Assembly: GCA_938082505.1 (NCBI GenBank)
Contig: CALLLH010000016.1
Coordinates: 62,001-126,000 of the forward strand
Source of the DNA: an uncultured Flavobacteriales bacterium
Lineage (GTDB): Bacteria; Bacteroidota; Bacteroidia; Flavobacteriales_D; Sanyastnellaceae
DNA: 64,000 nt
Direction of reading: 5' to 3'
A program made the translations under genes and the position numbers. The notes below the pieces were generated by a model. The model saw only the letters and a program-made list of their open reading frames with translations. It was not told the DNA's origin and searched no databases. Below are positions 41,854-51,285 of the stretch, piece by piece; position 1 is the stretch's first letter; each line of letters starts with the position of its first letter.

Positions 41854-43353
41854 ATGCGCTCAATCACCACCAAGGCCCTGACGCTTTGTTTCATGGCCGG
41901 CTGCGGGGCTGCTGATGGGGTCCATTCGCAGACCCTCCATCACGTGGACGTATTTCGCGATGCTGCCGTGGTCACATGGAAATCCGAAGTGCACCCCGGC
42001 GGGAATGTCGTGGCCTTGAGCCTGCATTCCAATCGCGCGGAAGATGTCATGCTGTTCGGTTCATCCATGAATGAACGCGGGGCGCTGCGGCTCGAAGAAG
42101 GCCTGTGGTGGCCGGATGGGACCGGAACTGAATGGACGCAGCAGGGAGAGGCCCTGAACAGTGCGGGGTTGGAATTGCAATTGAAGTATGCACAGCGCGA
42201 GTTGGTGGAGGAGGACCTGGCCCTGTTGAGGGCCAACCGCTCGGTGGCAGGGACTTCAGAGCCCCTCCTGGTCGAAGATCTTTCGGATGTGGCCGATTGG
42301 ATCCACAAGGAAACGAAGGAATTGCTTTTTCGAAGGGTCGAGTTGAAAGCGGAGATTGACGAGGGGGAGGAGCGCTTGGCGCAACTGAGGGAGGAACGCA
42401 ACCAAGCGGCATCGCGGCCGCTGTTCAGGTGGCAGGTTGATTTGTCCGAGGGGGCTTCGGGCGAACTCTGGACCCAGGTGGTGGAATGGGGTGGCCAGCA
42501 ATGGGCGCCTTCGGACCTCGTGGAGTTGGTCTCCACGGGGGCATCTCCTTCGGTTGTCTGGCATCAGCGAGCCACTGTCGGGTTGGACCTTCCCGTGCAG
42601 CAAGGCCCTGTTCCCATCCGATTTCACGATGCCCTGTATGCGGGTTTGTCGGAGCGCCCGGATGCCCTGCCAATGCCCTTGGGGTCCTATGAGGTGCGCC
42701 GGGAAGCGCCGGCTAAAATGAGCGGTGATGCCCGGGCTGGTGCCTCCTCGGCTTGGCCGGGAATGAATTGGTTGGTGGAAGGCCTCGCTCCGGAAACAAA
42801 TTGGAACAGGGAAGTGGCGCTGGGGGAAATCGAGGTCGAAGCCATGGTCAGGCTCCATGCGGTGCCGGCCCAATCCGATGTGGTCAACATGCGCATCATG
42901 ATGCCGCGTCCGGCGGCTCCAGTGGCGCAGATGGAAAGGGCACTGCTCCTTGTCGATGGCCGGCCGGCGGGCAGGGTGTGGTTGACCGAGGACGGTGACA
43001 GTTTGAGGGTCGATGCCGGAGCAGTGCACGACTGGGATGTGGAGCGCAAGAGGCAAGCCGCCATGTGCAGCAGGACCACGCTCGGCAACCGCATCAAGCA
43101 TCACCGGGCATACAGCATCACGGTGACCAACCGGAGCGCTTCGGCAGGGGAACTCATCCTGGAGGAGCCGTTGCCCGTCTCGCGGCAGGCAGAGATCGAG
43201 GTGGTCCCGGAATCGCTCGATGGAGGAGTGCTGGAGCAGGCCACGGGCATCCTGCGTTGGCGCCTCGCGTTGTCAGCCGGTGAAAGTCGGACTGTTCAGT
43301 TCGCCTACGACCTCAGCCACAGCCGCGACCAGGCTGTACCGGATTTCGATTGA
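41854..43353 (+). CDS. DUF4139-type secreted protein
   Basis: The 499-residue protein has a signal peptide (cut near VHSQ), an N-terminal beta part, a central coiled coil (ELLFRRVELKAEIDEGEERL), and a C-terminal DUF4139 region: 'NMRIMMPRPAAPVAQMERAL', 'GRPAGRVWLTEDGDSLRVDAG', 'RAYSITVTNRSASAGELILEEPLPVS', and 'LSAGESRTVQFAYDL'. Related proteins are called mucoidy-inhibitor-like; function is unknown. It follows the DUF4249 gene by 22 bases and converges on lpxB. Confidence 0.85.
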   Translation: MRSITTKALTLCFMAGCGAADGVHSQTLHHVDVFRDAAVVTWKSEVHPGGNVVALSLHSNRAEDVMLFGSSMNERGALRLEEGLWWPDGTGTEWTQQGEALNSAGLELQLKYAQRELVEEDLALLRANRSVAGTSEPLLVEDLSDVADWIHKETKELLFRRVELKAEIDEGEERLAQLREERNQAASRPLFRWQVDLSEGASGELWTQVVEWGGQQWAPSDLVELVSTGASPSVVWHQRATVGLDLPVQQGPVPIRFHDALYAGLSERPDALPMPLGSYEVRREAPAKMSGDARAGASSAWPGMNWLVEGLAPETNWNREVALGEIEVEAMVRLHAVPAQSDVVNMRIMMPRPAAPVAQMERALLLVDGRPAGRVWLTEDGDSLRVDAGAVHDWDVERKRQAAMCSRTTLGNRIKHHRAYSITVTNRSASAGELILEEPLPVSRQAEIEVVPESLDGGVLEQATGILRWRLALSAGESRTVQFAYDLSHSRDQAVPDFD

Positions 43354-43357
43354 CCCT

Positions 43358-43375
43358 TGACCGGCGTCCCGGTCA
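43358..43375. terminator. Short hairpin between convergent genes
   Basis: Perfect arms TGACCGG and CCGGTCA with loop CGTC in the gap between the DUF4139 and lpxB stops. There is no T run, so terminator activity is doubtful. Confidence 0.35.
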
Positions 43376-43378
43376 GCG

Positions 43379-44515
43379 TCATCTGCCAAGCAGGCCGCGG
43401 GCAACAGCCTCGGCGGCCCCTTTCTTCGAAAGGACTTTCCGCAGGTTTTCCTGATGGTTCCGCTGACGGTACATTCCCTGCTCGGATAGGACGTGCCGCA
43501 TCGTTTCCTCCAGGATGTCCGGAGTGCACTGCCCTTGGATCCTTTCCGGGACGGCTTCCTCGTCGAGGACGAGGTTCACGAGGGAAATGAAACGGACATT
43601 GGTGTACCACTTGGCCAACCGATAGGTCAGGCCACTCGTCTTGTACGCCACCACTTGTGGCAGGCCATGCAGGGCGGCTTCCAAGGTTGCGGTGCCACTG
43701 GTGATGATGCCTGCTGTGGCTGCCCTGTACAGGGTCGACGTTTCTCCGAAGACCACGGGCAAGGTCGTGGCATAGTCACTGCTCGATCGGCCCGGCGCAC
43801 CGGCCACCACGGGAACCAGTTCGGGAAATCGGCGTGAGACGGAATCAAGGATGGGCAGCATCCGCTGGATCTCCTGGGGCCTCGATCCCGGCAGCAGAGC
43901 GAGCAGGGGGGCGTCTGAAGGGAGGCCCGTTTTCTGGCGCCATGCGGCATGAAGGGTTTCGTCCTGCCCCACCGGGGACGGGATCACATCGGCGAGTGGA
44001 TGGCCCACATATTCGACTTGAAGGTCGACCTGACGATAGTGGGGAGGTTCGAAGGGGAGGATGACATACAACCGGTCGAGGTCGCGGGCCATCTGATGGA
44101 TGCGATGCTGTTTCCAGGCCCACACCTGTGGGGCGATGTACATGTCCACTGGATACCCCTTTTGTCTGGCCCAGGCCGCCATCCTCAGGTTGAATCCGGG
44201 ATAGTCCACCACCAGGATGCGGTCCGGCGCGAAGGCGAGGATGTCCGCCTTGACCCGGTCCATGAGCCGGCGGATGAACCGGAGTTTGCCCAGAACCTCG
44301 GCAAAGCCCATGATGGCCGTATTCCTGACATGCTCGACGAGTTCGACGCCTTCCGCAGCCATGGCGTCACCCCCCATTCCGCGGATTTCGATTGCCGGGG
44401 CCATAGGCCTCAAGGCGCGCACGACAGCGGCTGCATGGAGATCTCCGGAGGGTTCACCGGTGATGATGTACAGTTTGTGGAGCGCGATTTCCCCGGGAGT
44501 GCGGACTGGGTTCAT
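43379..44515 (-). CDS. lpxB: Lipid-A-disaccharide synthase
   Basis: LpxB joins UDP-diacyl-glucosamine and lipid X to make the lipid A disaccharide at the inner membrane. The GT-B fold motifs are present: ITGEPSGDLHAA, 'DYPGFNLRMA', APQVWAWKQHR, LLPGSRPQEI, TSGTATLEAAL. At 378 residues it is full length. The ATG at 44515 overlaps the stop of the upstream membrane-protein gene by 4 bases. It is the last gene of the pepD-surE operon. Confidence 0.97.
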   Translation of the reverse strand: MNPVRTPGEIALHKLYIITGEPSGDLHAAAVVRALRPMAPAIEIRGMGGDAMAAEGVELVEHVRNTAIMGFAEVLGKLRFIRRLMDRVKADILAFAPDRILVVDYPGFNLRMAAWARQKGYPVDMYIAPQVWAWKQHRIHQMARDLDRLYVILPFEPPHYRQVDLQVEYVGHPLADVIPSPVGQDETLHAAWRQKTGLPSDAPLLALLPGSRPQEIQRMLPILDSVSRRFPELVPVVAGAPGRSSSDYATTLPVVFGETSTLYRAATAGIITSGTATLEAALHGLPQVVAYKTSGLTYRLAKWYTNVRFISLVNLVLDEEAVPERIQGQCTPDILEETMRHVLSEQGMYRQRNHQENLRKVLSKKGAAEAVARGLLGR

Positions 44516-44820
44516 TCTCCGTACTGCAGCATGACGATGGACAAGACCATGATGATCATCACCAGCATTGTTCCCCGGGCGAAACGGTCCATTTCCTTCC
44601 GGTAGGCAATATGGAATGACGGAACGATGGCCAGGACACACAGGCTGATGATCCGGTCCTTGAAGAGCGGACTGTTCATGAAGACCTCACGGTGGAAATA
44701 GGCGAAGGATTCATCCTGCAGCCAACCCCACGAGATCCCGAGCAGGACATAACCGAGGGCTGCTGAAATCAGAGCGCCCAGGATTCCGGCCCCCATATGG
44801 TCCAGGTCCTCAATCTTCAT
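44512..44820 (-). CDS. Small conserved-style membrane protein between surE and lpxB
   Basis: The 102-residue protein has three hydrophobic helices (about 9-30, 56-72, 83-99), charged loops, and no signal. It overlaps surE by 11 bases and lpxB by 4, so it is translationally embedded in the operon. No family is recognised; the position suggests an envelope role. Confidence 0.85.
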   Translation of the reverse strand: MKIEDLDHMGAGILGALISAALGYVLLGISWGWLQDESFAYFHREVFMNSPLFKDRIISLCVLAIVPSFHIAYRKEMDRFARGTMLVMIIMVLSIVMLQYGE

Positions 44821-45613
44821 GGCCGAGGTTCCAACCGTTGAGCGTACCGATGGTGTGGTGTGCGGTCAGGTCGAATTGGACGGGCACGACACTGGCATAG
44901 CCCTCATTCAAGGCATGGATGTCGGTGTCCTTTCCCTTGTCGGGGTTGTGGAATTCACCGCGCATCCAGTAATAGGGACTGCCGCCCGGGGTCTGGCGCT
45001 GATCGAAGGTGTCCCGCCAATGGCCCATGGCCTGTCGGCAGATCCGGATGCCCTTGAGTTCGTCCGGGGGGAGCTTGGGTATGTTGACGTTGAGGCAGGT
45101 GCCCGCCGGCATGCCCCGTTCGAGTACGGTGGCCGCGAGCGTGCGGGCGACATCCACCGAGGCCGTGAAATCGGCATCCCAACGCTCGTCCAGCAGAGAG
45201 AAGCCAATGGAGGGGATGCCGCACATGGCGCCCTCAACCGCAGCGGACATCGTTCCTGAGTAGATGACGTTGATGGACGCATTGCTGCCGTGGTTGATGC
45301 CGCTGACGAGCAAATCCGGCAGGTTGTTCTCCCCGAACACCTCGGCGACAGCCAGCTTCACGCAATCCACCGGGGTTCCGGAGCATGCGAGGGATTCCAC
45401 GGAGCCCCGACCGAACTCGAAGGGGTGCAGGCGCAGGATGCGGCTGAATGTGACGGCGTGTCCCATGCCGCTTTGCGGGCTGTCCGGAGCAATGATGTAG
45501 ACGTCGCCGAAGTCGGTCATCGCTTCCGCCAGGGCTTGGATGCCTTTGGCGGTGATGCCGTCATCATTGGTGACGGCAATGCGGGGTCGCCGGTTGGAGG
45601 TCTCTTCCATCAT
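44810..45613 (-). CDS. surE: 5'/3'-nucleotidase SurE
   Basis: SurE dephosphorylates nucleoside monophosphates and short polyphosphates in a metal-dependent manner. The N-terminal AVTNDDGITAKGI holds the metal-binding Asp pair; 'PQSGMGHAVTF' and 'LLVSGINHGSN' with the binding Asn follow. The length is 267 residues. The ATG at 45613 (or 45610) overlaps the stop of pepD; the longer frame to 45682 runs into pepD. Confidence 0.96.
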   Translation of the reverse strand: MMEETSNRRPRIAVTNDDGITAKGIQALAEAMTDFGDVYIIAPDSPQSGMGHAVTFSRILRLHPFEFGRGSVESLACSGTPVDCVKLAVAEVFGENNLPDLLVSGINHGSNASINVIYSGTMSAAVEGAMCGIPSIGFSLLDERWDADFTASVDVARTLAATVLERGMPAGTCLNVNIPKLPPDELKGIRICRQAMGHWRDTFDQRQTPGGSPYYWMRGEFHNPDKGKDTDIHALNEGYASVVPVQFDLTAHHTIGTLNGWNLGHED

Positions 45614-47079
45614 GACTGGGCAGGGGTGCGGGCCAGCGCTTCGAGCAACCAGGCCCAGTACTTCGTCACGGAAGACACGCATGCCCGCTCATCGGGACTG
45701 TGCGCACCGAGGATGGTGGGACCGAAACTCACCATGTCCAATCCTGGATAGCGGCTTCCGAGAATGCCGCATTCGAGTCCCGCATGGCACGCCAACACAA
45801 GCGGTTCCTCTTGATGGAGTTCGCGGTAGAGGTCCGTCATCATCCGGACGATTTCACTGTTGGGATCGGGGGTCCATCCGGGGTAGGCACCACCCCGTGT
45901 GCTGCCCAGGCCCGCCATGTCGAATCCCGCCTCGATGCGGCGCGCGAGGTCCATTTTCTCGGTGTCGACGGAACTGCGCGTCAGGCAGTGCACCTCAACC
46001 TTTCCTGCATCCAGCTTGATGCGGGCAAGGTTGTTCGAGGTCTGAACCAGACCGGGGATGTCCGGGCTCATGCGATCGATCCCATTGGGACAGGCGTCCA
46101 GGGATGAGAGCAAACCGTGTTGTGCCGGTTGGCCCAGCACAAGGTCCGGTGCTCCGGTCTCGTGGAACAACACGACGAGATCCGGATCGGTTGTGCGGTA
46201 TTCCGCCTGGAGGTCCTCAACGAGGGAAGACATCCGGAGTGCCCATTCCGAAGCGGGGATGTCCGCGGCGATCACCGCCCTTGCCTCCCGGGGGATGGCA
46301 TTGCGGAGCCCACCGCCATCCATCCCGGCGAGCTCCACCGATGAGGACGGATTTCCGGCATGCTCCATCTCTCGGAGCATCCGCACCAACAGCTTGTTGG
46401 CGTTGGCGATTCCCTTGTGGATGTCCATGCCGGAGTGTCCCCCGCTGCCTCCTTTGACTTCGACGATGATTCCATGCTCACCGGTACCGGGGGCGGTGGC
46501 CAATTCGCTGGAGAAACCGAGGTCGATGCCGCCTGCGCAACCGATGCCGATTTCACGGTCATCCTCCGTGTCGAGGTTGAGCAGAATCTCACCGGTCAAC
46601 CAGCCGCGCTGCAATTCGAGGGCACCGGTCATGCCGGTTTCTTCGTCGATGGTGAACAGCAACTCGAGCGGCGGATGGGGCACATCTTCAGATTCCATGA
46701 GGGCGAGCATGGTGGCCACGCCCAGGCCATTGTCCGCACCGAGGGTCGTGCCTTCGGCCCGCACCCAATCGCCATCCACCTTCATTCTGATGCCTTCGGT
46801 CTCAAAGTCGAACACCGTGTCATTGTTTTTCTGGCACACCATGTCCACATGACTCTGTAGAATCACCGTCTTGCGCGATTCCATGCCGGAGGTGGCGGGC
46901 TTGCGCACAAGCACATTGCCGACGGCATCGGAGGAGACGTCCAATCCGGCCTGCTGGGCAAGTCCGGTAATCCATGTGCACACGGCCTCTTCTTTTCCGG
47001 AAGGGCGGGGAATCGCGTTCAAATCGGCGAACCGCTCCCAGAGGGCAGTCGGTTCCAATTGGCGTACAGCTTCTGACAT
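45610..47079 (-). CDS. pepD: Aminoacyl-histidine dipeptidase (M20 family, PepD)
   Basis: PepD-type metallopeptidases cut dipeptides such as Xaa-His. The zinc-site lines are clear: LQSHVDMVCQ, 'LGADNGLGVATMLAL', TIDEETGMTGA, LDTEDDREIGI, and a C-terminal 'HAGLECGIL' with the last His. The insertion domain for dimerisation lies in the middle. The length is 489 residues, as in the family. A minus-strand GAATTTCG lies 4 bases before the ATG. It is the first gene of the pepD-surE-membrane protein-lpxB operon. Confidence 0.96.
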   Translation of the reverse strand: MSEAVRQLEPTALWERFADLNAIPRPSGKEEAVCTWITGLAQQAGLDVSSDAVGNVLVRKPATSGMESRKTVILQSHVDMVCQKNNDTVFDFETEGIRMKVDGDWVRAEGTTLGADNGLGVATMLALMESEDVPHPPLELLFTIDEETGMTGALELQRGWLTGEILLNLDTEDDREIGIGCAGGIDLGFSSELATAPGTGEHGIIVEVKGGSGGHSGMDIHKGIANANKLLVRMLREMEHAGNPSSSVELAGMDGGGLRNAIPREARAVIAADIPASEWALRMSSLVEDLQAEYRTTDPDLVVLFHETGAPDLVLGQPAQHGLLSSLDACPNGIDRMSPDIPGLVQTSNNLARIKLDAGKVEVHCLTRSSVDTEKMDLARRIEAGFDMAGLGSTRGGAYPGWTPDPNSEIVRMMTDLYRELHQEEPLVLACHAGLECGILGSRYPGLDMVSFGPTILGAHSPDERACVSSVTKYWAWLLEALARTPAQS

Positions 47080-47116
47080 GGCTCGAAATTCGCCCAAAAA
47101 CCGGGCGCAGCCATGG

Positions 47117-50100
47117 TCACTCGAAGCATTCCAACCCAAAAGCCGCCAACAGGATCAGCAGGTCTCCACTGGAGACGATGCCATTTCCATCGACGTCCTG
47201 CGTGCAATCGACCGTGCAGCCGAATTCGCTGAGCAAGCCGAGCAAGTCGTCGATGGCGGTGATGCCGTCCCCGTTGATGTCGCTCGAACAGGGAGCGAGC
47301 TCCGATCCGGATACGAATCCATCACAGTTCACATCTCCTCCGAGGGGTGCCACGGGTGCACCGGGGTAGAAATTGGCACTGGCATCGTTGCAGTCTGCAT
47401 CGTTCGTCACCCAGCCGGGAGGCGGCACACCGCAGAACCCCTGTTCCGCACCGGGCGAGTCATCGCCGTAACCGTCGCCATCCACATCGGGCCATGCAGC
47501 GGTCGGAAAGAAGCAACTGCCATCGTCCTCCGTGGCCCCCAAGAGGAAATTGCAGGCATCGGGGTGGGTGCAGCCGGCAAATTCATCGCCATCGCAAACG
47601 CCGTCGCCGTCGACATCGCCCCCCAGGCAGTTGCCGGAACAGTCGAGTCCGGGATCGGGGAAGATGCAGCCGCCATCATCGCACAGGGCGAAGAGGTCGA
47701 AGTTGCACGCGGCGGGGTGGGTGCAGCCGGAATTGGCAATGCAATTGCCATCGTCGACCGTGGCATCAAGATCGAAATTGCACGCGGCCGGGTCGGTGCA
47801 GCCGTAGCATGAAAATTCGCAGGGGGCCGGTCCATCCGCAGTTGGATCGAAGTTGCAGGCCGAGGGCACCATGCATCCAGCTTGCGTGACGGGTGGAAGG
47901 CAGATTTCGGTCTGGAGGATGGACGCGAATTCAGGGGCGACGCTGTGGAACAGTGTATCGTCAAGGCATGTGACGGTGATGGAGGGCGCAATGGGGCCGC
48001 ATGGCGTCCAGCCATCGGCCATCTGGTCCTGGATCTGCAGGGAACGACAGCCGCTGTCGAGGCAGAGGTTCCATTCCTGGCCGTTCGATGGGACACCTCC
48101 CGGTGCAATGGAGAGCCCCCCCGGACTCAGGCTCCAGCTGATCTCCCCCGGGTTGCAATCCGGCAGGATGTGTATGCTCAGCGGATAGCACGTCGGCTCA
48201 CAGGTCCCGTTGTCATAGACTGCCTGGACATCGAAATTCGTGGCATAGGGATCCTTGCATCCACCGGATTCCAAATCGCCGAGACAGATCGGGTAATCGC
48301 CTTCCACACCCGCCAGGGGAGATTCGATGAACGGCGCATCCGCTCCGACCACAGTCATCGAAAATGACAATCCCGTGCCGCAGTCAGCCATCAGGCTTTC
48401 GTAGCCGCTCAGTTGGTCACGGTGTACTTCGAAGGAAATGCAATCGAGGGGAAGACAAAGGGTATCCGTCTCTGTGGAGAGCGGTGAGAGCCATCCGCTG
48501 CGGTGCAGGACCCGGCCCAGGCCGTCCTTGAACAGCCAACCGTTTTGGGATCCGAAACAGTCGGAGGTGAAGGTCAGGGCGACCTCCACTTGCTCGGGAG
48601 CGTACATGACCGTGGTGGAGCGCGTGTTGTTGGAGGTCCGCGCATCGGCCGTGCCATCGACCGAAGAAATGATGACCGAGAAGTCCGACCATCCGACCGG
48701 AACGGGCAGGGGCGCGAGGTGCAGGTGGATGCTGTCTCCTGGAGCAAGGGTGCCGTTCCAGAGGGTGTCAGCCGAAGCGCCTCCGAAGTAGCCGAACTCC
48801 AGTGCCAACTGATGGATGTCCGAGGTGCCGAGGTTCACGATCGGCAGGATGATGTCCGGATTCGCGGAGCAGACGGAGCCCCGGAGGCCGAGGATGCGCT
48901 CCAGCGCCGCGTCCTTGCTGGGCGGATCGGGGAGTTCGAAACTGAAGATGCCACGACCATAGGTCGCGGCTGCCAGGCGCCCCGAGGGGGCGTGCAATGT
49001 CAGGTCGGAGATGACGACATTGGGGAGGCCCTCGGACATCCTTTGCCATTGCATGCCGGGCGCATTTTCCAGCATGTAGACGCCGACGTCAGTGCCGGCG
49101 TAAAGGGCTCCGGAAGCGGGGTCCCGCTCAATGCAGTTGACCGGAGCCGGGGGCAGGCCGGCCGACAGATTGTCCCAGGTGTTGCCGCCGTCCTGGCTGG
49201 TGATGACCTTGGTCGAGTCGTTGTAATTGGACAGCGCCGCCCACAGTTGATCGGCATCCTCCAGCGACACATGCACATCGGTGAACCAAGAGAACGCGTT
49301 GGGCGGATCCAGCTCAGAGAAGGTCTGACCGTCGACCGAACGGTACAGTCTGAATTCCTTGGCTGCATAGATGCGGCTCACGTCGGAGGGAGCGAGTGCG
49401 AGCGCCGTGCAATCGCCTCCGGGGAGGATCTCGAGGGGCATCCACTCCTCACCCCTGTTCGTGGAGCGGTAGACCCTGTCCTTGGCCATGTACACCCAAT
49501 CGGGGTTGAATTTGCTCACCTCCCATGGCGTGAGCCAGGCGCCTTGGCTGTCCTCGCCGCTGGCCGTGTTGCCCGCGATCTCCTGGAAGGCATTGCCTCC
49601 GTCATCAGACCGGAACAGCTGCCCATAATACAGGGAGGCGTAAACGACTTCATTCAGCGCTCCATGGAATGAACACTGGAAACCGTCACCACCAAGGACA
49701 TGCTCCCATTGTCCCTCGTGTTTCATGAAGGTCCCGTTGTCCTGGGTGCCCACGAGATAACGGTCGATGGCCTGGGGATCGAGGTCAACCCTGTAAGCCT
49801 GTGCGATGGCAAGTCCGGCACTCAGGTCCTCGGTGGTCGCTGCGGAGGGGTCCATCACAAAGGCACCACCGTCATTGGCGATGAGGAGCCTGCCGTCCTC
49901 GAGGTATTGCAATCCGTGCTGGTCGGCATGCAGATAGGGAAGGTCGCCCCCCGAATACCAGTGTCCCTCACAGGACCAGTGTTCTCCTCCGTCCTCGGAA
50001 CCCCACAGGTTGACGCCTCCCAAGTGGATTCGGTCCGCATCTTCCGGGTGGACGGCAAGGGAGAGGTCATACCACGCTTGGCCACCGTTGTCGACCCCAT

Positions 50101-51247
50101 TGACCGTCCAGCCGAGGAGGTTGGGACCTTCTCCGTCCAGCATGCGGGGGGTCCAGTTCGCACCGCCGTCGGTGCTGCGCCAGAAACCGGAGAATCCCTG
50201 GTCGCTGTTCTTTCCCGCCACTGCGTAAACGGTATCGGGTGCCGAGGGAGCAAAGGCCAGGGCGATGCGGCTGATTCCGAAGGAGGTGCCGTCCAGGCTG
50301 TTCACGCTCCACGTGGCTCCGGCATCATGGCTTTCGGCGATGTGATTGCCGAACTCGCCCGCCAGGAGGTGTTCGGGATTTGAGGGGTCCATCTCGAGCG
50401 CGGCATAATCCCCGGTCAAGGTCCTGACCCAGGATGCACCGCCATTGATGGACCGGTAGACCCCAAGACTCGAAGCGACCCACAACGTATCGGGGTGTTC
50501 CGGGTGCACCAGGATGCGGGTGAGCGTGCGCCCCATGTAAGCCCCCCAGTTCAGGCCGGTGGACTGCCACGACTGGCCACCATCATCGCTGGTCCAAACG
50601 CCGATGGAGCGGGTGTCCCCGAAGTCCCCGTCTCCAGTGGCTATCCACAGCCGATTGGGATCGGCAGGATGGAAAGCGACATCGGAAACCCCGATGGAAC
50701 CGAGCTGGTCGTTCCCCATCGCCACCCAGGTCGAGCCGGCATCCTGGGTGCGCCACAGCCCTCCCGCGGGAGCACAGGCCCACCATTCATCCGGGTTGTC
50801 TGGACGTGAGTTGAGCCGGTTCAAGCGGCCGCTGCCACCCAGTCCAGTGGGACCGTGGGGCCCGGCATATTCCCAGCTCGGGTCCTGGGCGTTGCGCTGC
50901 GCTGATTCAGCCAACCTGTCCTCATCGGCCTGTTCCATTGCGCGCAGGACCACACCATTCGGTGGGCGCATTCCCGCGGCGTCGACACGGGGCCCCATGA
51001 AATTCAGCCATCGGTTGAACGGCTTGAAGCCCTTGCCTTTTTCCAACGGGTCCGCAGGGTCTGCTGCATGCAAGGCCTTGATCGAATCCAAGGGGATGTT
51101 GCCATCCCGCATGGCCGCACTCCAGTGGGGTGTCGATTGAGCCGCGATCTGCGATGACACATTCAGGAAAAGCAGCAGCGCGAGACAGCCCCACCCCCCA
51201 AGGGGGCAACGGCTGAACAGGATTTCCTTTTGCGGTGCGCGGGGCAT
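47117..51247 (-). CDS. Large secreted sortilin-like Asp-box propeller protein with dockerin-like C-terminus
   Basis: The 1376-residue protein has a signal peptide (LALLLFLNVSSQIAAQ). Residues 130-800 form beta-propellers with at least eight Asp boxes (SDDGGQSW, SINGGASW, SHDAGATW, STDGGANW, SEDGGEHW, SQDGGNTW), as in VPS10/sortilin-like and exosialidase-like proteins. The catalytic residues of sialidases are not seen. Then come an Ig-like region, at least four CTDPxACNF repeats, a MopE-like unit (DADCNDASANFYPGAP) and a dockerin-like pair (INGDGITAIDDLLGLLSEFG, VDGNGIVSSGDLLILLAAFG) at the very end, with no T9SS type A domain. It starts 38 bases after the metallopeptidase gene and is probably co-transcribed with it. 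Confidence 0.88.
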   Translation of the reverse strand: MPRAPQKEILFSRCPLGGWGCLALLLFLNVSSQIAAQSTPHWSAAMRDGNIPLDSIKALHAADPADPLEKGKGFKPFNRWLNFMGPRVDAAGMRPPNGVVLRAMEQADEDRLAESAQRNAQDPSWEYAGPHGPTGLGGSGRLNRLNSRPDNPDEWWACAPAGGLWRTQDAGSTWVAMGNDQLGSIGVSDVAFHPADPNRLWIATGDGDFGDTRSIGVWTSDDGGQSWQSTGLNWGAYMGRTLTRILVHPEHPDTLWVASSLGVYRSINGGASWVRTLTGDYAALEMDPSNPEHLLAGEFGNHIAESHDAGATWSVNSLDGTSFGISRIALAFAPSAPDTVYAVAGKNSDQGFSGFWRSTDGGANWTPRMLDGEGPNLLGWTVNGVDNGGQAWYDLSLAVHPEDADRIHLGGVNLWGSEDGGEHWSCEGHWYSGGDLPYLHADQHGLQYLEDGRLLIANDGGAFVMDPSAATTEDLSAGLAIAQAYRVDLDPQAIDRYLVGTQDNGTFMKHEGQWEHVLGGDGFQCSFHGALNEVVYASLYYGQLFRSDDGGNAFQEIAGNTASGEDSQGAWLTPWEVSKFNPDWVYMAKDRVYRSTNRGEEWMPLEILPGGDCTALALAPSDVSRIYAAKEFRLYRSVDGQTFSELDPPNAFSWFTDVHVSLEDADQLWAALSNYNDSTKVITSQDGGNTWDNLSAGLPPAPVNCIERDPASGALYAGTDVGVYMLENAPGMQWQRMSEGLPNVVISDLTLHAPSGRLAAATYGRGIFSFELPDPPSKDAALERILGLRGSVCSANPDIILPIVNLGTSDIHQLALEFGYFGGASADTLWNGTLAPGDSIHLHLAPLPVPVGWSDFSVIISSVDGTADARTSNNTRSTTVMYAPEQVEVALTFTSDCFGSQNGWLFKDGLGRVLHRSGWLSPLSTETDTLCLPLDCISFEVHRDQLSGYESLMADCGTGLSFSMTVVGADAPFIESPLAGVEGDYPICLGDLESGGCKDPYATNFDVQAVYDNGTCEPTCYPLSIHILPDCNPGEISWSLSPGGLSIAPGGVPSNGQEWNLCLDSGCRSLQIQDQMADGWTPCGPIAPSITVTCLDDTLFHSVAPEFASILQTEICLPPVTQAGCMVPSACNFDPTADGPAPCEFSCYGCTDPAACNFDLDATVDDGNCIANSGCTHPAACNFDLFALCDDGGCIFPDPGLDCSGNCLGGDVDGDGVCDGDEFAGCTHPDACNFLLGATEDDGSCFFPTAAWPDVDGDGYGDDSPGAEQGFCGVPPPGWVTNDADCNDASANFYPGAPVAPLGGDVNCDGFVSGSELAPCSSDINGDGITAIDDLLGLLSEFGCTVDCTQDVDGNGIVSSGDLLILLAAFGLECFE
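47508..47880 (-). repeat. Tandem CTDPxACNF-type coding repeats
   Basis: Four successive units inside the propeller protein share the pattern GC-(T/M)-xP-x-ACNF-...-DDG-x-C: GCMVPSACNF, GCTDPAACNF, GCTHPAACNF and GCTHPDACNF. A divergent fifth unit (GCKDPYATNF) lies near 48250. A similar unit (GCTDPVACNF) occurs in the neighbouring metallopeptidase. Confidence 0.85.
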
Positions 51248-51285
51248 TGCGTCTTCAGCGTTTCACCCCCAGCAATGGGGGAGGA

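Noticed and set aside
48503-49672. 389-codon plus-strand frame inside the propeller gene
   Set aside because: Opposite strand of the Asp-box repeats; no independent evidence.
51266-51281. CCCCCA-GCAA-TGGGGG hairpin between the two secreted giants
   Set aside because: A neat 6-base stem, but no T run on either strand and the gap is only 38 bases; not called a terminator.
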